DNA of 64,000 bases, taken from NCBI GenBank assembly GCA_016165875.1, contig JABBOT010000001.1, forward strand, positions 40,972,252 through 41,036,251. The letters run 5' to 3'. This DNA is from Acanthopleura granulata (taxonomy: Eukaryota > Mollusca > Polyplacophora > Chitonida > Chitonidae). The notes beneath the pieces were generated by a model. That model was not told the origin of the DNA. It searched no databases and worked only from the letters and a program-made list of their open reading frames with translations. This document shows, piece by piece, positions 1-14,026 of this stretch (the stretch's first letter is position 1; every line of letters starts with the position of its first letter). The position numbers and the translations under genes are program-made.

Positions 1-3000
1 AACAAAACCATTTGGTTAGAATTTATACTAAACCACAGCTGTACATATTTGCTGATAGCACTGCTATTTGGATAAGAGCTATAACATGCCATAAGCATTT
101 CAGAATGAAAAGAAGACGTGAACGAAATGAGAGATAATTTAAGTTAATGAATTGTTTTCATCTCCTTCCCTACACCTACAATACAATTCACCTAAACCAT
201 GGCCATAGTCCTGGGCTGATCAATTTTTCTTCATTAAGACCAAGCTATGACACTTGGGCAGATCTCATTGATGGTAAGACCGTTCCTTCCGCCCTCATCA
301 AACCGACACTTTGATGAAGTCTAGATAGTTAAATCCATGTAGAGAGAGGCAATCACAGGGACGCAGTCTAACAGACATTAGGGGCCATGCCATCGAGCAT
401 GAATTTTCTATCTCGGATTTCCCAAGCAAGGGCATTCTTTAATCTTCAAGAGGTCACACATCTGCGGCGAGGAAGCAATGAGAGTTGGACTTATGACTTG
501 GCGAATGAGCTCCCCCAGAACTCTTTCATTGCGGCTCGATGGATTCTTAAATTTGACCGTCTCTAGTGGAAGGAATTGGAGACGGTCGGCTATCTTGGAG
601 TCCAAAGCCGCAACACCAAGTAACTAGACAAGACTATCTGGGCTTACTCCATTATTTAGCGTTTATTTAGGACCCAGGACCTCTTGCCTCTCCAGTCGAC
701 TCTTCAATTATCGCCAGTCTTTAACCACTCATAACTGTGGACATGACTGCTGAGGACAATCGAACCAAGCTACCCCCCAAAGAGTACCGGACTAATAATT
801 TGCCATCTTATCGTTAAGGCCGAGAGAGAGAATTGCACTACCAGGGTGTCAATCCAATGATTAACTTCATTAAAACAATACAGTGGAAGAGGGCGTCTTG
901 CACAACTTCCAGTTTTCACTGAAAACACAAAACTCGTCTCGGCAACTAGATAGTAGAACGTCATGCAGCGATCAGCTCTCTGAGGTGACACAAGCTTTCA
1001 GTTTTCAATTACATCCATCCACGAAGCGTTAAACCTCTTCTACAGACCAGTTGTCGATTACACAAGACGCCGCGCTTATGCGCCAAAACCATTCCTGAGA
1101 GACATCTTCAAGATAAACTGTCAGTCACACTTCAGTCCCTGTGATTTCACCGACCGTCTGTGAAAACGATAACCTAGGAGACGTTTTCGACACGAAACCC
1201 AGCAAAATCTACCTCAGTTAAGAAAAGAACATTTCCCTGAAGATGGAACTTGGAAATTTTGAACAACCTGCACGGCCACCTCAAAAATATTTTGCTGTAA
1301 CATTTTCGATGTAAATACTGTTAAGAGCCTCAACACGCATTCACATGCTACTACAAGTAACTGAATATTACTGTTATAAATTTGTGACACATCTATAAAT
1401 AAATAGAGTAAAAAAAAAAATAAGAGTATATTTGTAGAATACTACATATGTACTCTTTTATTAAAATTGTCAGGCAAAATGTCACACGTGCTATCAGATT
1501 TATTGCCTTCCACAAGAAGTTTCAAAAACAAAGACTGACAAAGTAAAAACAGCACTTCTCCCTAACAGATAATGAACAACATACACACCGACTGTAGACA
1601 AAGATGGGGCGGGAGAAAAAAAATAACAGCAAGAGTGAGAGACGGCTTCTAGTCGACTTGTCAGTTTAATTGTGGCAAAGCAGCACGGAAGGGTCCAAGG
1701 AATCCGATGCTGGGAAAGTTTGGCGAGTTATATTTGTCGGAGGTTTAGCGTTACATTTCAGTAACAAGCCGAGATGTCAGAGAGTCTAGTGGGGATGATT
1801 AATTGTTGGGTACAGGAGTTTGGCGCCAGGCTGGTCTTGGGCCAGCCAGCTGCTTGCTCGGGTTGGTGCAACAACTGTTGGGCTCTCATTAACGGGCTAA
1901 CCCCTCGACCCAAGACGTTGCGAGTTGGGGCCCCCTTACTCTTACTAAGAGCTAGATAACTACCCAGGAACAAGATCTAGAAAACAGTCCAGAAATTAGA
2001 ATAGGCTTTTTTCGGTGATTAATGCCCTAAGTTGACTGAAAGGGATCCCTAGCTCGAAGGCCTACCCACCCAGACCATTCCATCTTGAAAATTACATCTT
2101 CATCTCTCATTAGACGACATTACAAGATTAAGTTACAAGTTGATGATGTTGGAGAGTTTACCTTGAAGTCTCAATATCATGTTCATATCGCACCTCTTCC
2201 AGAGACTCCTTCTGTTTTAAATTCGTAACAACCATCGTTAGTCCCCCGAAAAGAAAAATCTGGCCCAACGCATGTGGGCACTCATCAAAGAAAGGATCAC
2301 TAGATGGAAAGTTTTTCTCCACTAATTCTCCACCCCAGTCTAGGCCGACCATGATATACGATCCATTACGCCAGGAATTGTTCTACATTGTTATAGTAAT
2401 CATCCCCAAATTGCTTTTATATACAGCCCTGTAAGCTAATCACTGTTGTAGCCTGTTTCCCTGGGACAGGAGAATGCTAGTAATGGAGCTAATTCCAGAC
2501 AAGCAGCCAGTAATTAGACCATAAACATTAACGCAGCCTTGTGGTTTGTTGGTCTAGCGTTCTAATGAACAGACAAAAACGATCGTTGACTGTATGTATA
2601 ATAAGCTGTGTATTTGTGAAGAAATGCTTCACAGTAATAAAAGACTTAAGTTTTCCACAGTCGCCACACTGACTTGCCACACTGACAATTTTACAATCCA
2701 AATCGAAATGAACCGCTTTTTTTAAATTCCATTACAGAGCATGATCGACCCTTTTCGTATTTTGATTCACAGTAATACCAGCACACTACCAGCAGTGTTA
2801 ATAGCCATTCCGCACCATGAATTTTCAGACCTCGTGTCACGAGTTTCGTCTAAGATTTACATATTTCAAACGAATCCATAGTTTGTTGCTAAAATAAGTC
2901 CAGCTGTAATTAATGGCCAAGTTCAACAAAAAACAGCTAAAGACACACGTAAGCTGAGGTATTCTTTCCTATCTGCTCCGATCGAATCGGCCAGACTAAT

Positions 3001-6000
3001 GATCTCAATATGTGGCAATAAAGAGTAACATTTAGGTGAATAATCCAAATGAAGGGGAAACTAACTTTGTGCAGATGGCTATGGGAACCCTCTACAGAAT
3101 ACCGCCTAGGGGCAAGGGCTTTGGGAGGGCAATTGTCAGCCATGGAAAGGCCCTCCTCGCTGATGACATTAGGTTTTGTTTTAATGTTGGTAATGATGTT
3201 ATGGAAGACCCTCACTTTTGCGCGGAGCCATTCTCTCCAATTATCCGGCCGATGCTATTTGGCACAGAATCCGATCAATAGCTACACGATTAGTGATGCA
3301 GAATTGGGGACGAATCCAGACTGGCAGGCTCCAGCGAACATAACAAATGGACAAAAGATACAATAAACAACATTTTTATTGACCATTATTGACCAATGAT
3401 TTCAATTTTCTCCCCTTATTGTTTTCTGCCCTGACCTATCTTGGCTGATGGGGCATCTCCGTACTGGCTTCGATCCCATCGATATGGGAATCGCCAGTCC
3501 TACCGTCGAGTTTTTCCTCCCAACTTCCCACACCAACGCCAACAAAGATTGCCTTATATACAACCAAGCCGGTTCTACCAGCCATCGGTTGGTAAACGAG
3601 CACAGGTTTTATCTGGTTAATGGTTGTACTTGCATAGATACACAGGTATCTCCCAATCCACAAGGTAATTATTCGTATGTGCGAGAGGTTTGTGTTTAGT
3701 TAAGTGCGCTGTTCCTCCCAGCAGCTCTGGAAATCCTGTGATCTCGTCAGATCAACTATTGAACGATCGACGTAAAAGGCTGAAATCAGTCAGGAGTGAA
3801 GTCAGGGGTTTGACGATACCTGGTTAAGCCTCAATAGACAATCATTATCCGATCATCCGTCAATTTACTTCACTCCGATCTTTTTAACATTTTCCTCTTC
3901 GCTCTGCGCCCCGAGCTCCTCCCAAGCTTACGCGTCTATTCCTGGCTGCTGTTCTAATGAACTGGAGCCAGTGGCAAAGCATCCACTTTGTAGGAATTAC
4001 GATGATTCAGTGTTCGGTAAATACACAACAATTTAACCATTAGCCTGACTTGGTTTAACGCGTGAAACCGGTAGAAGCCTAAAAGGAGAGCTCGTCGGGG
4101 ATCTTTATCTCTCTGTGTCGTCTTTACCGATAAACGCTGACATTCAGGAACAAAAACATGGCATGGCTCTGACGTGAACAAAGCAACTTCTGGCAATCAA
4201 TCAGGATTTTCCGAAGTGCAACCACTCTCATTAGAAAGCGGGCACTAATCCTAAATATATGGTCACGTTCGCCTCGTCTCAGCGATCTTCCACGGACTTC
4301 AGCGCCGCGCTAGCTCACGGTATAATTTAATCCTTTTCTTTGTTTCAATTATTGTTTATTTGGTGTGATGCAGGCGAGCAGCGTTACCCACTGCCGGCGA
4401 GCGTACAGCGTCAGGTGAATCGGGCATTCCAGTAATCTCTGAGGAGTTCGAGATTGTGGGAAAAGTGTTCATGTATGTAATTGGACTTTGGCGAAGGCCA
4501 GCATGGGCGCCAACACGTGTTTGATGCCAACTGCCATGAAAAATTCATCTATCGCCGACGGAGGGTCTCCTTTCGCAACGGATGTACCATGAAAGTTTCA
4601 TAATGCCCCAAAAAGGCAAAGCTGCCTGCTCGTTAACAGCGCTCAAACCCATTAAACAAGATGGACGGATTACTGGATATCGTTAAGTAACAACGCACTT
4701 GCACTTATCTAATAGATTCAACAATTGTTAATGTATAATCCAGCTCGCGGGCTGAGGCAGACTGCTGGCCACCGAGGAGGTTGATGGATGAAGGAAAGAG
4801 GCTTGGTTATGAATAGGATAGCGACCCTGGGGGTAATTGCTGTTAATATTCTACGTTTTCCACCAGTGGTGCTCCAGTGGACAGGAAATGGGGTCGCATC
4901 TTATCATTAGACTAAGATAGGCCTGTCGAGCCCTTTCCATGCCCTGAGGTAACCATCCCAGAAGATGCTTCCTGTCTCAAAACCAGTATTTCGCCATGGA
5001 TCCATAATTCATCCTCATCCAAGACTGTCACAGAAAAAACTCCTCTCAATATTCCCTCATAACTCTACACACACGACTATTTCTGTCTACAGATAAAAGT
5101 TTCAGGTGGAAAAATATTGGGATGCTTCATAAATTTTAGATTTTTCCATGGGAGTCATTCCTGTTCAGACAAAGGCCCAAAGTTGTCTTGGATCAAAAAT
5201 TCAAATCAAGTTGCCATCTACTTCCGCCGGGCAAACTTTCAGGATAAAAAAAATACAATGACTTTTGTTCATCGATATGCGTTCCTCTTTTTTTTCGACT
5301 GTGGCAAACAGTATTATGTACAAAGTTTTAACAATTTTCCCACCTTTCTGTTTACCAAGAATTAGCCAACCAATAATGCATTGCAGCGTAAATATCGGAT
5401 ACAATTTAACAAATTTAATTTTACACAATTCGTCTACTGGGATTTCCCCCCACCGCAACAGTAGTCAAGCTTAAAAGCATGCGGTTGGTTCTCCCAAGTA
5501 TATACGCAGGTCGAACCCAAAATGCTTAATACCATTGGTTTGTAACAGAACTAGATGGATTCCCGTACAGCCAAAGCACGACTTGGGTAAACACAATAAA
5601 GATTGAGTCGGAATCTTGCCAACAGCTTCGTTTACACACTTATCCCCTGCTTGAGTCTCATCAGTGTTGGTCAACAATGCAGCCCTAACTCAATGCAACA
5701 CTGCAACCTGAAGACCTCCGCCTCCCGAAGGCACTCCATCCGACTGACTGAGATCCGATAATCCTGACAGCCTAAGTATTTACCAGTGCTTTTTATCCCC
5801 TCTAAACATATCCTTATAACCATTCTTCCCCCAGTTTCTGTCATTTGTCGAGTCTCTCTAGGCTATGAGGGTCCCCAAGTGTGTGTTTTGTACATTAGTG
5901 TCATCAAAACCCCAAGCTAATAGTTTTCAACAAATTCAACCAAGTAGAACTGGGGATGGCTCTGATTATGTAGTCCAGCCAGCTCTCCTTTCTCGCTCCC

Positions 6001-7094
6001 TAGACCTTAATGGCCCACACAGTTGGGGTATTGATGATTAATGGCAGACTTAGGGAGCACTGCCGGGGATAAGGGTGGCGCATTTGGGGCGACCTAGACG
6101 CTGCCCTGGGGGCAGTTTTATTTTGCTATCTACCAAACTGGCCCCTTTCCCCCCTTATCTACGATGGGAGGACAACCAAGTGACAGATAATGACCAAAAC
6201 TGCTACTTTCTGCAGACACGCCATATATCACAAGGCCCAATGTTTTTCCATGAGTCCCCCAGGCATCAGATGTACATATCCCAAAGGTCAATGAAGATGA
6301 CCTCTGGCTCGGGACACACATAAGAACGTGGCGAGAAAATAAAGCAACTGTCGCGATACTGAAACTGGTCTCCAGGCAATAGTTGAGTAAAGCACACTCG
6401 ATAACCGGTGTAAGATACTCTCAACAAGTCCACCGTTCTGCTCCATTGACTGCCCCTGTGGTGAACTGGCCGCATAGAGTCTATCGGGCGAATCTAACCT
6501 ACATGCCATCCCCCTTTACGCGAACAACTTACCAAGTCGCCTAATCCCATAACGCCAGATTATCATACATAAGTTGCATGAACTGTCGACATGTACCGGT
6601 TCAGGGAAGGTTACCTCCCTTTACACCTTTCTGGACGGACAAGTACCAAATTATGAGAAAGTGCACAAAGGTTGTTCCAGCTAAAAATGTTATACTTTAG
6701 TCTACAACGTAACAGTGTAATCCGTCAGCTATTTGATAGAAAGATTTGTGCCGTTTTTTCTCCTATCCTATAAAATAATAGCATATCAACACACTAGAGG
6801 AGCCAAGTCAATTACATTTACGTGTAATATGCTCGCTGACCTCAGTTGTACAGTTTGTATCCGCGACACCGTCAGCTCTTTCATGCTACATTGCAACTGA
6901 ATATATTGGACCAGGGGTGAGTTTGTTTCAGACCGGTGCCTCTTAAAGGGCTCCAGTTTTGAATAATGCTGTGAGATACAGAGTCATAAATGATTCAATA
7001 GCTATTATCAGTGGTAGACAAGAGAAATGCTTAACCGGGTGACAGCCGACTGGATGTTCGTGCTTAACACAGGCCGTATGAATATTTTCTCCCC

Positions 7095-7104
7095 TGATTG
7101 ACAG
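7095..7104 (+). promoter_or_regulatory. Candidate PBX-MEIS composite site
   Basis: The decamer TGATTGACAG is the established composite site bound by Pbx-Meis/Prep dimers. A second exact copy is at 61750-61759. A related TTTGATTGACATTGTCAG lies near 7,430. Only the motif supports function. Confidence 0.3.
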
Positions 7105-9107
7105 TTAGGAGGCAAAAATCAACTAAAACTTACACAGTTGAATGGATAATTCATTCTCTCTCAGTGGAAGCGCTCCTCTGGAGAGAGATGCGGACAATGG
7201 AATGTGACATGCTCTGGTATCGAGTTCGGCCCCAATGGGACTCGGGCTGGCAACTAGTTGTGTATCCAACATCTTACCAGAACACTAATTCCCATATATC
7301 ACAAAAGCCGCTCCAATCGCTTAACACACGGATTATCAGTCAGAAACAAACGGCAAAAAACAAAAACAGCCTTCCTAGACAGACAGGGTTTTCTACAAGT
7401 CTCTTATTTGAACAATGACAGCTTTGATTGACATTGTCAGACTTGATCGTAACTTACAATCCAATCTGTCAAAACGCTCGAGACCACTAAATGTTGGCAA
7501 CAAGCATGATATCGCTCAGGAGTAACTGTGTCAGTGTTTTATTAGGTAAACCGCGATATCTCGGCAACGTAATACATCTAAATAATCAGACACCTTGGGT
7601 GAAAGTAAGATGCTTTAATTAATCATCTTCATTTCTCAAAGGAAAAACTCATAATGAATGTGAATGTTTACTTGTGTTACAGGCTGCTTAAGTCTGTCGT
7701 AACTTGTGACTGTGTCACAATGAAGTACAGGTTTCTGAGAGACTTGAATAAACCCGGATTTCTATTCCGAGGTATATAGCAGTCATAAAAGCGCTGAGCG
7801 GTTTGGTTGTGTTAATTGGTGATTTCCACAGCGTTTCCTTTACGACCAGTCCTGCCCATGTGGTGTGGTCAGGGAGGGGATTTTGTGACCGAGTTTGTGA
7901 AAGGCAACAATGTGGTACAAAGGTTATAAAGCTATCCCGGTAGACTCGAGATGATAAAACTGCCATAACCTGCCAAGTACTGATTTACAAGCCATCTTCA
8001 AATCTGCACAAATATTCAGTTCGGCGGTGTGGTGAGATTCAGGTCGTTACGAGGGCACCTCATTTAAAGTAGCATGGCCTCTCAAGTTTCCCGCACAAAT
8101 TCTCTATCCTTCTCTATTTTTACGAGATAAACCAAGGGCTCTCCAGATAGGATAAAGGTGGGCATGCGGAGAGCTGACGCGTTCTCAACAAGGTATTTGT
8201 CAGATTTAACGTGTCATAAACTATCCGCTGAGCAGGACTTACGGGAGTCCAAAATCGTACATATTAAAATGGTTATGCTAATACTGACTTTTACCGCGGG
8301 CTATAAACATTTTAGGGTCTTAAAACTATCCAGCGTTCAAACGTTTGTGTAGTCAGGTCTTGTAATGACAAGGGTTACGAAAAAAAAAAAAAAAAGCTAA
8401 CTGTTATTCTCGCCGAAACCGCCATGGTCATGAAACATTAAAATTCCTTGGCGTTAAGTGAGGGCGAATTTTACCTGCTAAGTGTCGACACGAGAGACCT
8501 CTTAACACGCCGACAGTCCGCCAGGTGAGCGGCCATGAATGGCGACAGTATTTCCAGCGAAGACAAGGGTCATCCCTTAAGCGAATCACGAACAGGTATA
8601 TTTTGACATCCAGGTTCAATGTTTCTGGAATGCCTCAAACCCTATGATGTATTGAAATACCTTATCTGGTTAATTACACAGATTATCAAATATAGATAAA
8701 TCAGGAGTGAGAAAAAGATCTGAGGTAAAAAACCGGACAAACAAAACATTATAGTCCGAGCTGACAGTTAACAACGTGTTTGTCTACCAAGGGAAAAAAG
8801 CCATCATCACGAATCAAGACTAGTTGAATGTCACGTTTGGCCCAAGGTGAATAGGGAGTAAAGGTCACAGAATCTTGATCGACGCCATACAAAGGAATCT
8901 CATTCACCTTTAAGTCCCCAGAATCTCGGTTTTCTCTCCTCGAAATGAGGCCCAGGGAAGGTTGATAAAAAATATGGAATTTAAAAACAAACTATGAAAA
9001 GAAAAACAACCTCTGATCTTCTAGAACCACACTTCGTCAAGATTGTTATTTCTAGTCGCACGTAACTCTATCACCACTATGTTTAGGTAGCAAATGCATT
9101 CCCCCTA

Positions 9108-9120
9108 CCCCCCCCCCCCC
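9108..9120. repeat. C homopolymer
   Basis: A run of 13 C preceded by CCCCCTA. It is a simple repeat and a likely site of length error in assembly. Confidence 0.9.
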
Positions 9121-10505
9121 AGCGAGAAACTCGCCATATGACGTCTCTCAGATCCATATGGCTAAAACGTGTAGTAGGCAATTAGCACTAGGTTGATTTC
9201 TCGCGCTCAGAACTTACAAGAATCAGCTATGATTTATAATCCTGTTACCCGACTCACCGCAAGATAAATTTCGAGTCAAGTATTGAGATCTTTGACATGT
9301 TCGTAAACACGTAATTCTTGAGTTCAACGAAAACTAGACCAATAATTTGTGTGAAACCACGTAAACTTGTCACTGGCAAGAAAACGAGCCATGAATGAAA
9401 AGTTGAGAATACACCAGTAGAGTCCTGGACTTCACCCAGTTGCTGGGGAGAAACGTTTCGTAGTAGGAAACTCCCCTTCCTCCCCCCCCCCAACTCATGG
9501 AGGATAATGCAAATGGGGACTGCAATCACTCGGAGGGGTGTAATAAAGCGGAAGTTTGCTATTCGGACACCTGAAGTTTAAATAAACCTTTCACTAGCCG
9601 ATGAAGACGAGATGCAGTCTTTACTTTCCCCAAATGCTATATAATCTGACAAGTCACGGGTGTTGAAGTCTTGAATCTTGTTATACTGCAAAGCGGCTAG
9701 ACCGTCAAGATGTCGTGTTTTTCTCGCTGGCATCCATCACCCGAAACATGCCCCTCAAGATGTGGTTCATGTACACATGGAAGTCTCCACTCCAAGAGGT
9801 CAGCGCGCCGCTCAACATAGCTGGCTAATAAATTACCAGCCCTGGCAGGTTCTCTTCATTTAGTTACCATGGCAATGCAAATTAAAATTCTGATAAGGGA
9901 TTGAAAACAACATTAAAATGTAATTTGAGATGAGTGCTGATAAGGTTGGGGAAATTATCAGCCCCAAAGAAGCTATAATCAATTTTGAAGCTATTTCCAG
10001 GGGTAGACGGTGTACTGTCGCTTCCGCCTAACAATACCATCATGCCCCAACCCTTCCGACTTCGGGGTCAGAGGTGATTACCCATTACAGTGCCATAAAA
10101 AAAAACTATAGGCGATTATCTACTAGTGTTTCACCGGCTGTAGCTCGTCAAAACAGCCTAATGGTGAGGAAATCTAGCACCACTTTGCCAGCATACTGTC
10201 ATCTGCTGCACTTCTTGTGTTGAGGGCCCCGCTATAACCTTGTCTTCCTCCCCCGTGATAATCTGTAACACGTATACTAACAAGCACCACAAACTTCTTA
10301 CATACACTCTTTTTATTTCCTGTATAGCTTACCACAGGAGCCTTCGCCTGTGCACGATCTCTTCAGTTACGCGTCCCACTCGGAGCGCGGGTTCTCACAA
10401 GATGGGTGTGTTCGTCAAACAGATTCAGCGCCCCGATTGAGCCCCCGATTTCCCACCCGACGGGCGGACGCAAAGTAGCTGCTACTAGCAGCGAAACCCT
10501 ATCAC

Positions 10506-10526
10506 AATGATACACTGTGTATCATT
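10506..10526. repeat. Perfect 21-bp inverted repeat
   Basis: Arms AATGATACAC and GTGTATCATT flank a single central T. The same architecture (10-bp arms, one central T, ACTGT core) occurs at 61312-61332 with different outer sequence. Confidence 0.75.
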
Positions 10527-11045
10527 AAAACTCCATTAACCGCTTCAATCTGGCAACATGCTGGCCCCTACAAGTTATTTCAACGGACCATTCCCGGACG
10601 CTATTTAGTCGTGCCATCTCAAAACACAGCTTTCCCAGAAACTTTGCCTTCCCTACTATTACTGCAATTTTTGATCAACAAAAGAGGACTTAGCCGTCTC
10701 ACTCGGCCATCATCCGGTGTTTAATCATCCTGGATACAGATCTATTTGTATCCATGTACAACATACAATACGTTAGACAGTTGGCTATCCCAAACTGTTT
10801 ATCGTTGGTAGAATTAGTGGCATATAAAGAGCCGTCAAGCCGGCTCCTGGCCCCAGCGTCTGGAGGCAGCTGTGTTCACCATGAACTTCCTCATCGTGCA
10901 CGCAAGTTAACCAGGATACAGCCACGTGCTTACAGCGAAGTCACAGACATCACATCCTCATTCAAAATGATCTGGTGGTCAGACTCAACGTTTACGCACT
11001 TCGCATTTTTTGCCGGTACATACAAAATTCCTTGCTAACAACACC

Positions 11046-11061
11046 AGATCGGAAGAGCGGT
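11046..11061 (+). other. Illumina adapter-like sequence
   Basis: AGATCGGAAGAGCGGT matches the first 16 bases of the classical Illumina paired-end adapter; the next bases (GCTGTC) depart from it. A chance 16-base match in a window of this size is very unlikely. It is probably an untrimmed read end kept by the assembler, so the join here should be treated with caution. Confidence 0.75.
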
Positions 11062-13813
11062 GCTGTCCAGCTTGGGCTTAAAACAAAGTAGTCTCTTAAA
11101 AAATAACGGATATCATACAGCCATAATTGAACCTTAAAATTTAGGTGGAAATGTTCGGCTACGTCGTACAGCCGTCGTAATTTCCTATTCTAATTTTCTC
11201 CTTTTTTTGAAATGGGACTTGCATGCCGGAGAGAGAAAAGGCCATCGTGCATCAGACGAGATAGACCGCCACATCGCGGCCAACTCCTTATTTCGCTTCC
11301 TCTTGGCTCTGCCTATTGGCAGCAATTTCCCTCCATTTCAGGAAATTACTTTACTCCACGTTCCTAATCACTGAACAACTAATGAAATTCTGACCCCATC
11401 CACCAAGAATTAATAATTTTATATAAAGGATGGAAGCGTCCGTTACTAGCCTACAGTTAAACACAGAAGAAGTTTCCTGGGGCTCGGAATCAACTACCGT
11501 ATTTGAATTAAACCATATTATAACGCGCTCTCCTGGCGTAAAATGGCCAAAAAAGCGCATAGCATTTGTGCATAAACACACATGGACGGTTACCCAGGAG
11601 AAATGGCCGTGGGCACCTAAGCATATAGAAGTGCCTACAAGGTCTGCTGGCCCTGGCAGTGGTAATGGCTCAAAAGGAAATTAAATTTGCTCAATTACGC
11701 CGGGTTGGATTCGCGTACGAAGGGGCTAGCCCCATTCGATTGGTGAAATTTTCTTAAGTTAATCAGATTGGAATTACGTTTAACTATTTCTTTAACTTTC
11801 GCATCAAGGGCGGTAATATGTGAGAAACCCTGCCCATATGCACAGACCTATGTCAGGAAGAGAAAAAGTTAAGAGCGTCGACTTTTCTGTAGTTTACGAC
11901 CACCCCCTATCCCCTCCCTCATGCCGCAACCCAGAAGAATGGTGACAAAATTGATTTCATGATACCTCCCGCATGGAGGTATAAGGCCATGAGATATGGA
12001 GTAGTAAGCCCTGATCAAATCGCCACACATGAGCAAGTAAGAAAATAGGCTTAAAATGGCAGATTAGCCCCGAGGATCGTCAAACAAACAGAGATAGGAA
12101 GACACAAGGACGTGGAAAAGAGGCAACAGTCTCCCGGATCAACGGGGCAAAAAGGAGAGAGAGAAAAAATATCAGACGGCAGCTTCCAGAGCCCCTGAGG
12201 CAAAAGGAAATTCGTGCTCAAAAGCTCTGGCATCCTTGGCCCCGCTGATTATTACGGAAAATTAATAAATACAAATCTCCCAAGCAAGAGTAAGCCTATT
12301 AGATACACCTCATTCAAATCCAGGGAACTGCTAAATCTGGTTTGGTTCTAATTAACCTGTACCTTTTGAGCTAGATAGCCCACACAAAGGCATCAGATAG
12401 CTTGTGAAAATGTCATTATGCCTGGACACTTTCTATTTCAATGAAAAGGGAAATGGCTATGATAAAGCCCGGGTATTATGTGCAATCTGTAGCGGCAGCG
12501 GCTAATGCCGCTCTTAGCTAAGGGTAGAAAACTGCAATTCCTTTTGGTTTGATTTACACCGTCCAAGCAAACGAAGCACGCCTCAGGAAGCCTTTGGAAA
12601 GGGTGTGGACTCTTTATCGTCAGACAAACAGACTCCGTAGAAATACCGTAACATCCTTCTTTCTCTGGCCAATTTAAGACGGCAGAATCCATTTGGATAC
12701 AACGACGCTTAGGAAACAAATAGGAATAAAAAAACAAAACAAAACAGAACAACAACAACAACAAAACATATACAAATTCTACAGCTAGAATGACAATATT
12801 TCCAAAGGGAGTGAAGTGGCCAGAAGAGTGTATAAATGAAATGCCATTATATTAAGTTCGGTCGGAATGGAATGTAAGCCTTACCGGGCATACACGGAGC
12901 ATTAAGACATCCCTCTAGGTTACATACTGATAGATACTATAGTGCTACTGTAGACATACATTCTGAGCCTATTACGCCTGATGACGGAGATAGTAACCAG
13001 CATAATAGCAGTCTGCCGCAATAAATCAGGTTATATCGGGCCATCTTTCATCTCTTTGTAGTGCTATCGAATATCAGTAGATGGCAAAGCTGTCCCCTGT
13101 TGTACACCTGTAGTGTTGAACTCAACACCTGCGCAGAGCATATCGCCTCATAGAGTCGAGGCTTGACATAGAAAAACAAGGACAAAGGTTGTCCAAGGGG
13201 TGTTATAGAAGTTTTGCGTGCTTCATGGCACTCAATCCATCGGCTTCCCTGACAAGTTACTTCTACATTGGTTTGTAACTAGCTCCAAAATTATAGCCTA
13301 CTTCCAGCTGCGTATAATCAGCGGTACGACTCTGATGTATCGATTGTGCGCAAAGAAACAAAGTGCAAAATATACACTAATCTCCAAAGTACATAAACAG
13401 CTTGGAGCATTCAATAGACATCTCCGTCTGGGGCAGAAATTAATCAGATTCCAACCCCTCAATGATTAAAAGTGATCAACACGCGACGTCTACGATCACC
13501 GACCTCAAAACAAACAGAGAGCAGTAACACGGAACATATTTCACTGACTCGGCAGATTTGTGGATTGACACAGACACTGTGTTTGCCCCGAAACATCAAC
13601 ACGGGTTGAATAATCAGGATACAAACTTGATTAATGCAGCACATAAATTATTCTAAATTTTGAAAGCCGGTCTAAAAATACTCTGGACTCACGCGCGTTG
13701 CTCTTTTCATATATTTAAAGCGACAAAAGGCGATTTCATATTTTTTAAACATAAACCGATATCACGGAACGTAACATTTACGTGCCCACCCGAATGTAAC
13801 TTCTCTGCTAGAC
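11062..13813. other. Gene-free stretch
   Basis: No recognisable gene. The composition resembles 1-11 kb and is still CpG-rich. Short open frames show no domain. An AACAAC/AAAAC-type simple stretch lies near 12,730-12,765. Confidence 0.55.
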
Positions 13814-14026
13814 AAACAATAATAATTTCATATCGAGAGATACACTCGTCAGCAATGTATTTCTTGTGGACAAGACAATTACAGAAAAACAATAATAATT
13901 TCATATCTAGAGATACACTCGTCAGCAATGTATTTCTTGTGGACAAGACAATTACAGAAAAACAATAATAATTTCATATCTAGAGATACACTCGTCAGCA
14001 ATGTATTTCTTGTGGACAAGACAATT
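13814..14026. repeat. 73-bp tandem repeat, three copies
   Basis: Copies start at about 13817, 13890 and 13963, each with CAATAATAATTTCATATC, a middle GATACACTCGTCAGCAATG and an end CTTGTGGACAAGACAATTAC. Copies 2 and 3 are identical over nearly the whole unit. Copy 1 has CGAGAG where the others have CTAGAG, and copy 3 diverges after ACAATTACA. The near identity implies a recent expansion or an assembly artefact. Each unit carries a 6-bp stem, TCTTGT/ACAAGA, around GG. Confidence 0.9.

Larger units (their letters stand above)
1..11045. other. CpG-rich gene-free region, left end
   Basis: No protein domain, exon with convincing splice sites, tRNA or rRNA is visible on either strand. Open frames are all under about 95 codons and look random. 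The stretch has far more CpG than the rest: I counted 17 in bases 1-660 against 4 in about 1,080 bases from 51,961. It contains a run of 13 C at 9108-9120, poly-A near 8382, a 21-bp inverted repeat at 10506-10526 and a PBX-MEIS-type motif at 7095-7104. It could be DNA beyond the Meis gene, a further intron of it, or a misjoined piece. Confidence 0.6.

Noticed and set aside
5505..5530. GGGTTCGACC, B-box-like, minus strand
   Set aside because: No matching T-stem, A box or acceptor stem around it, so not a tRNA.
10754..11038. 94-codon open frame ending just before the adapter match
   Set aside because: No domain; length is within chance expectation for this composition.
13814..14026. The 73-bp repeats as a CRISPR array
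   Set aside because: Units are contiguous with no unique spacers, and the genome is animal.
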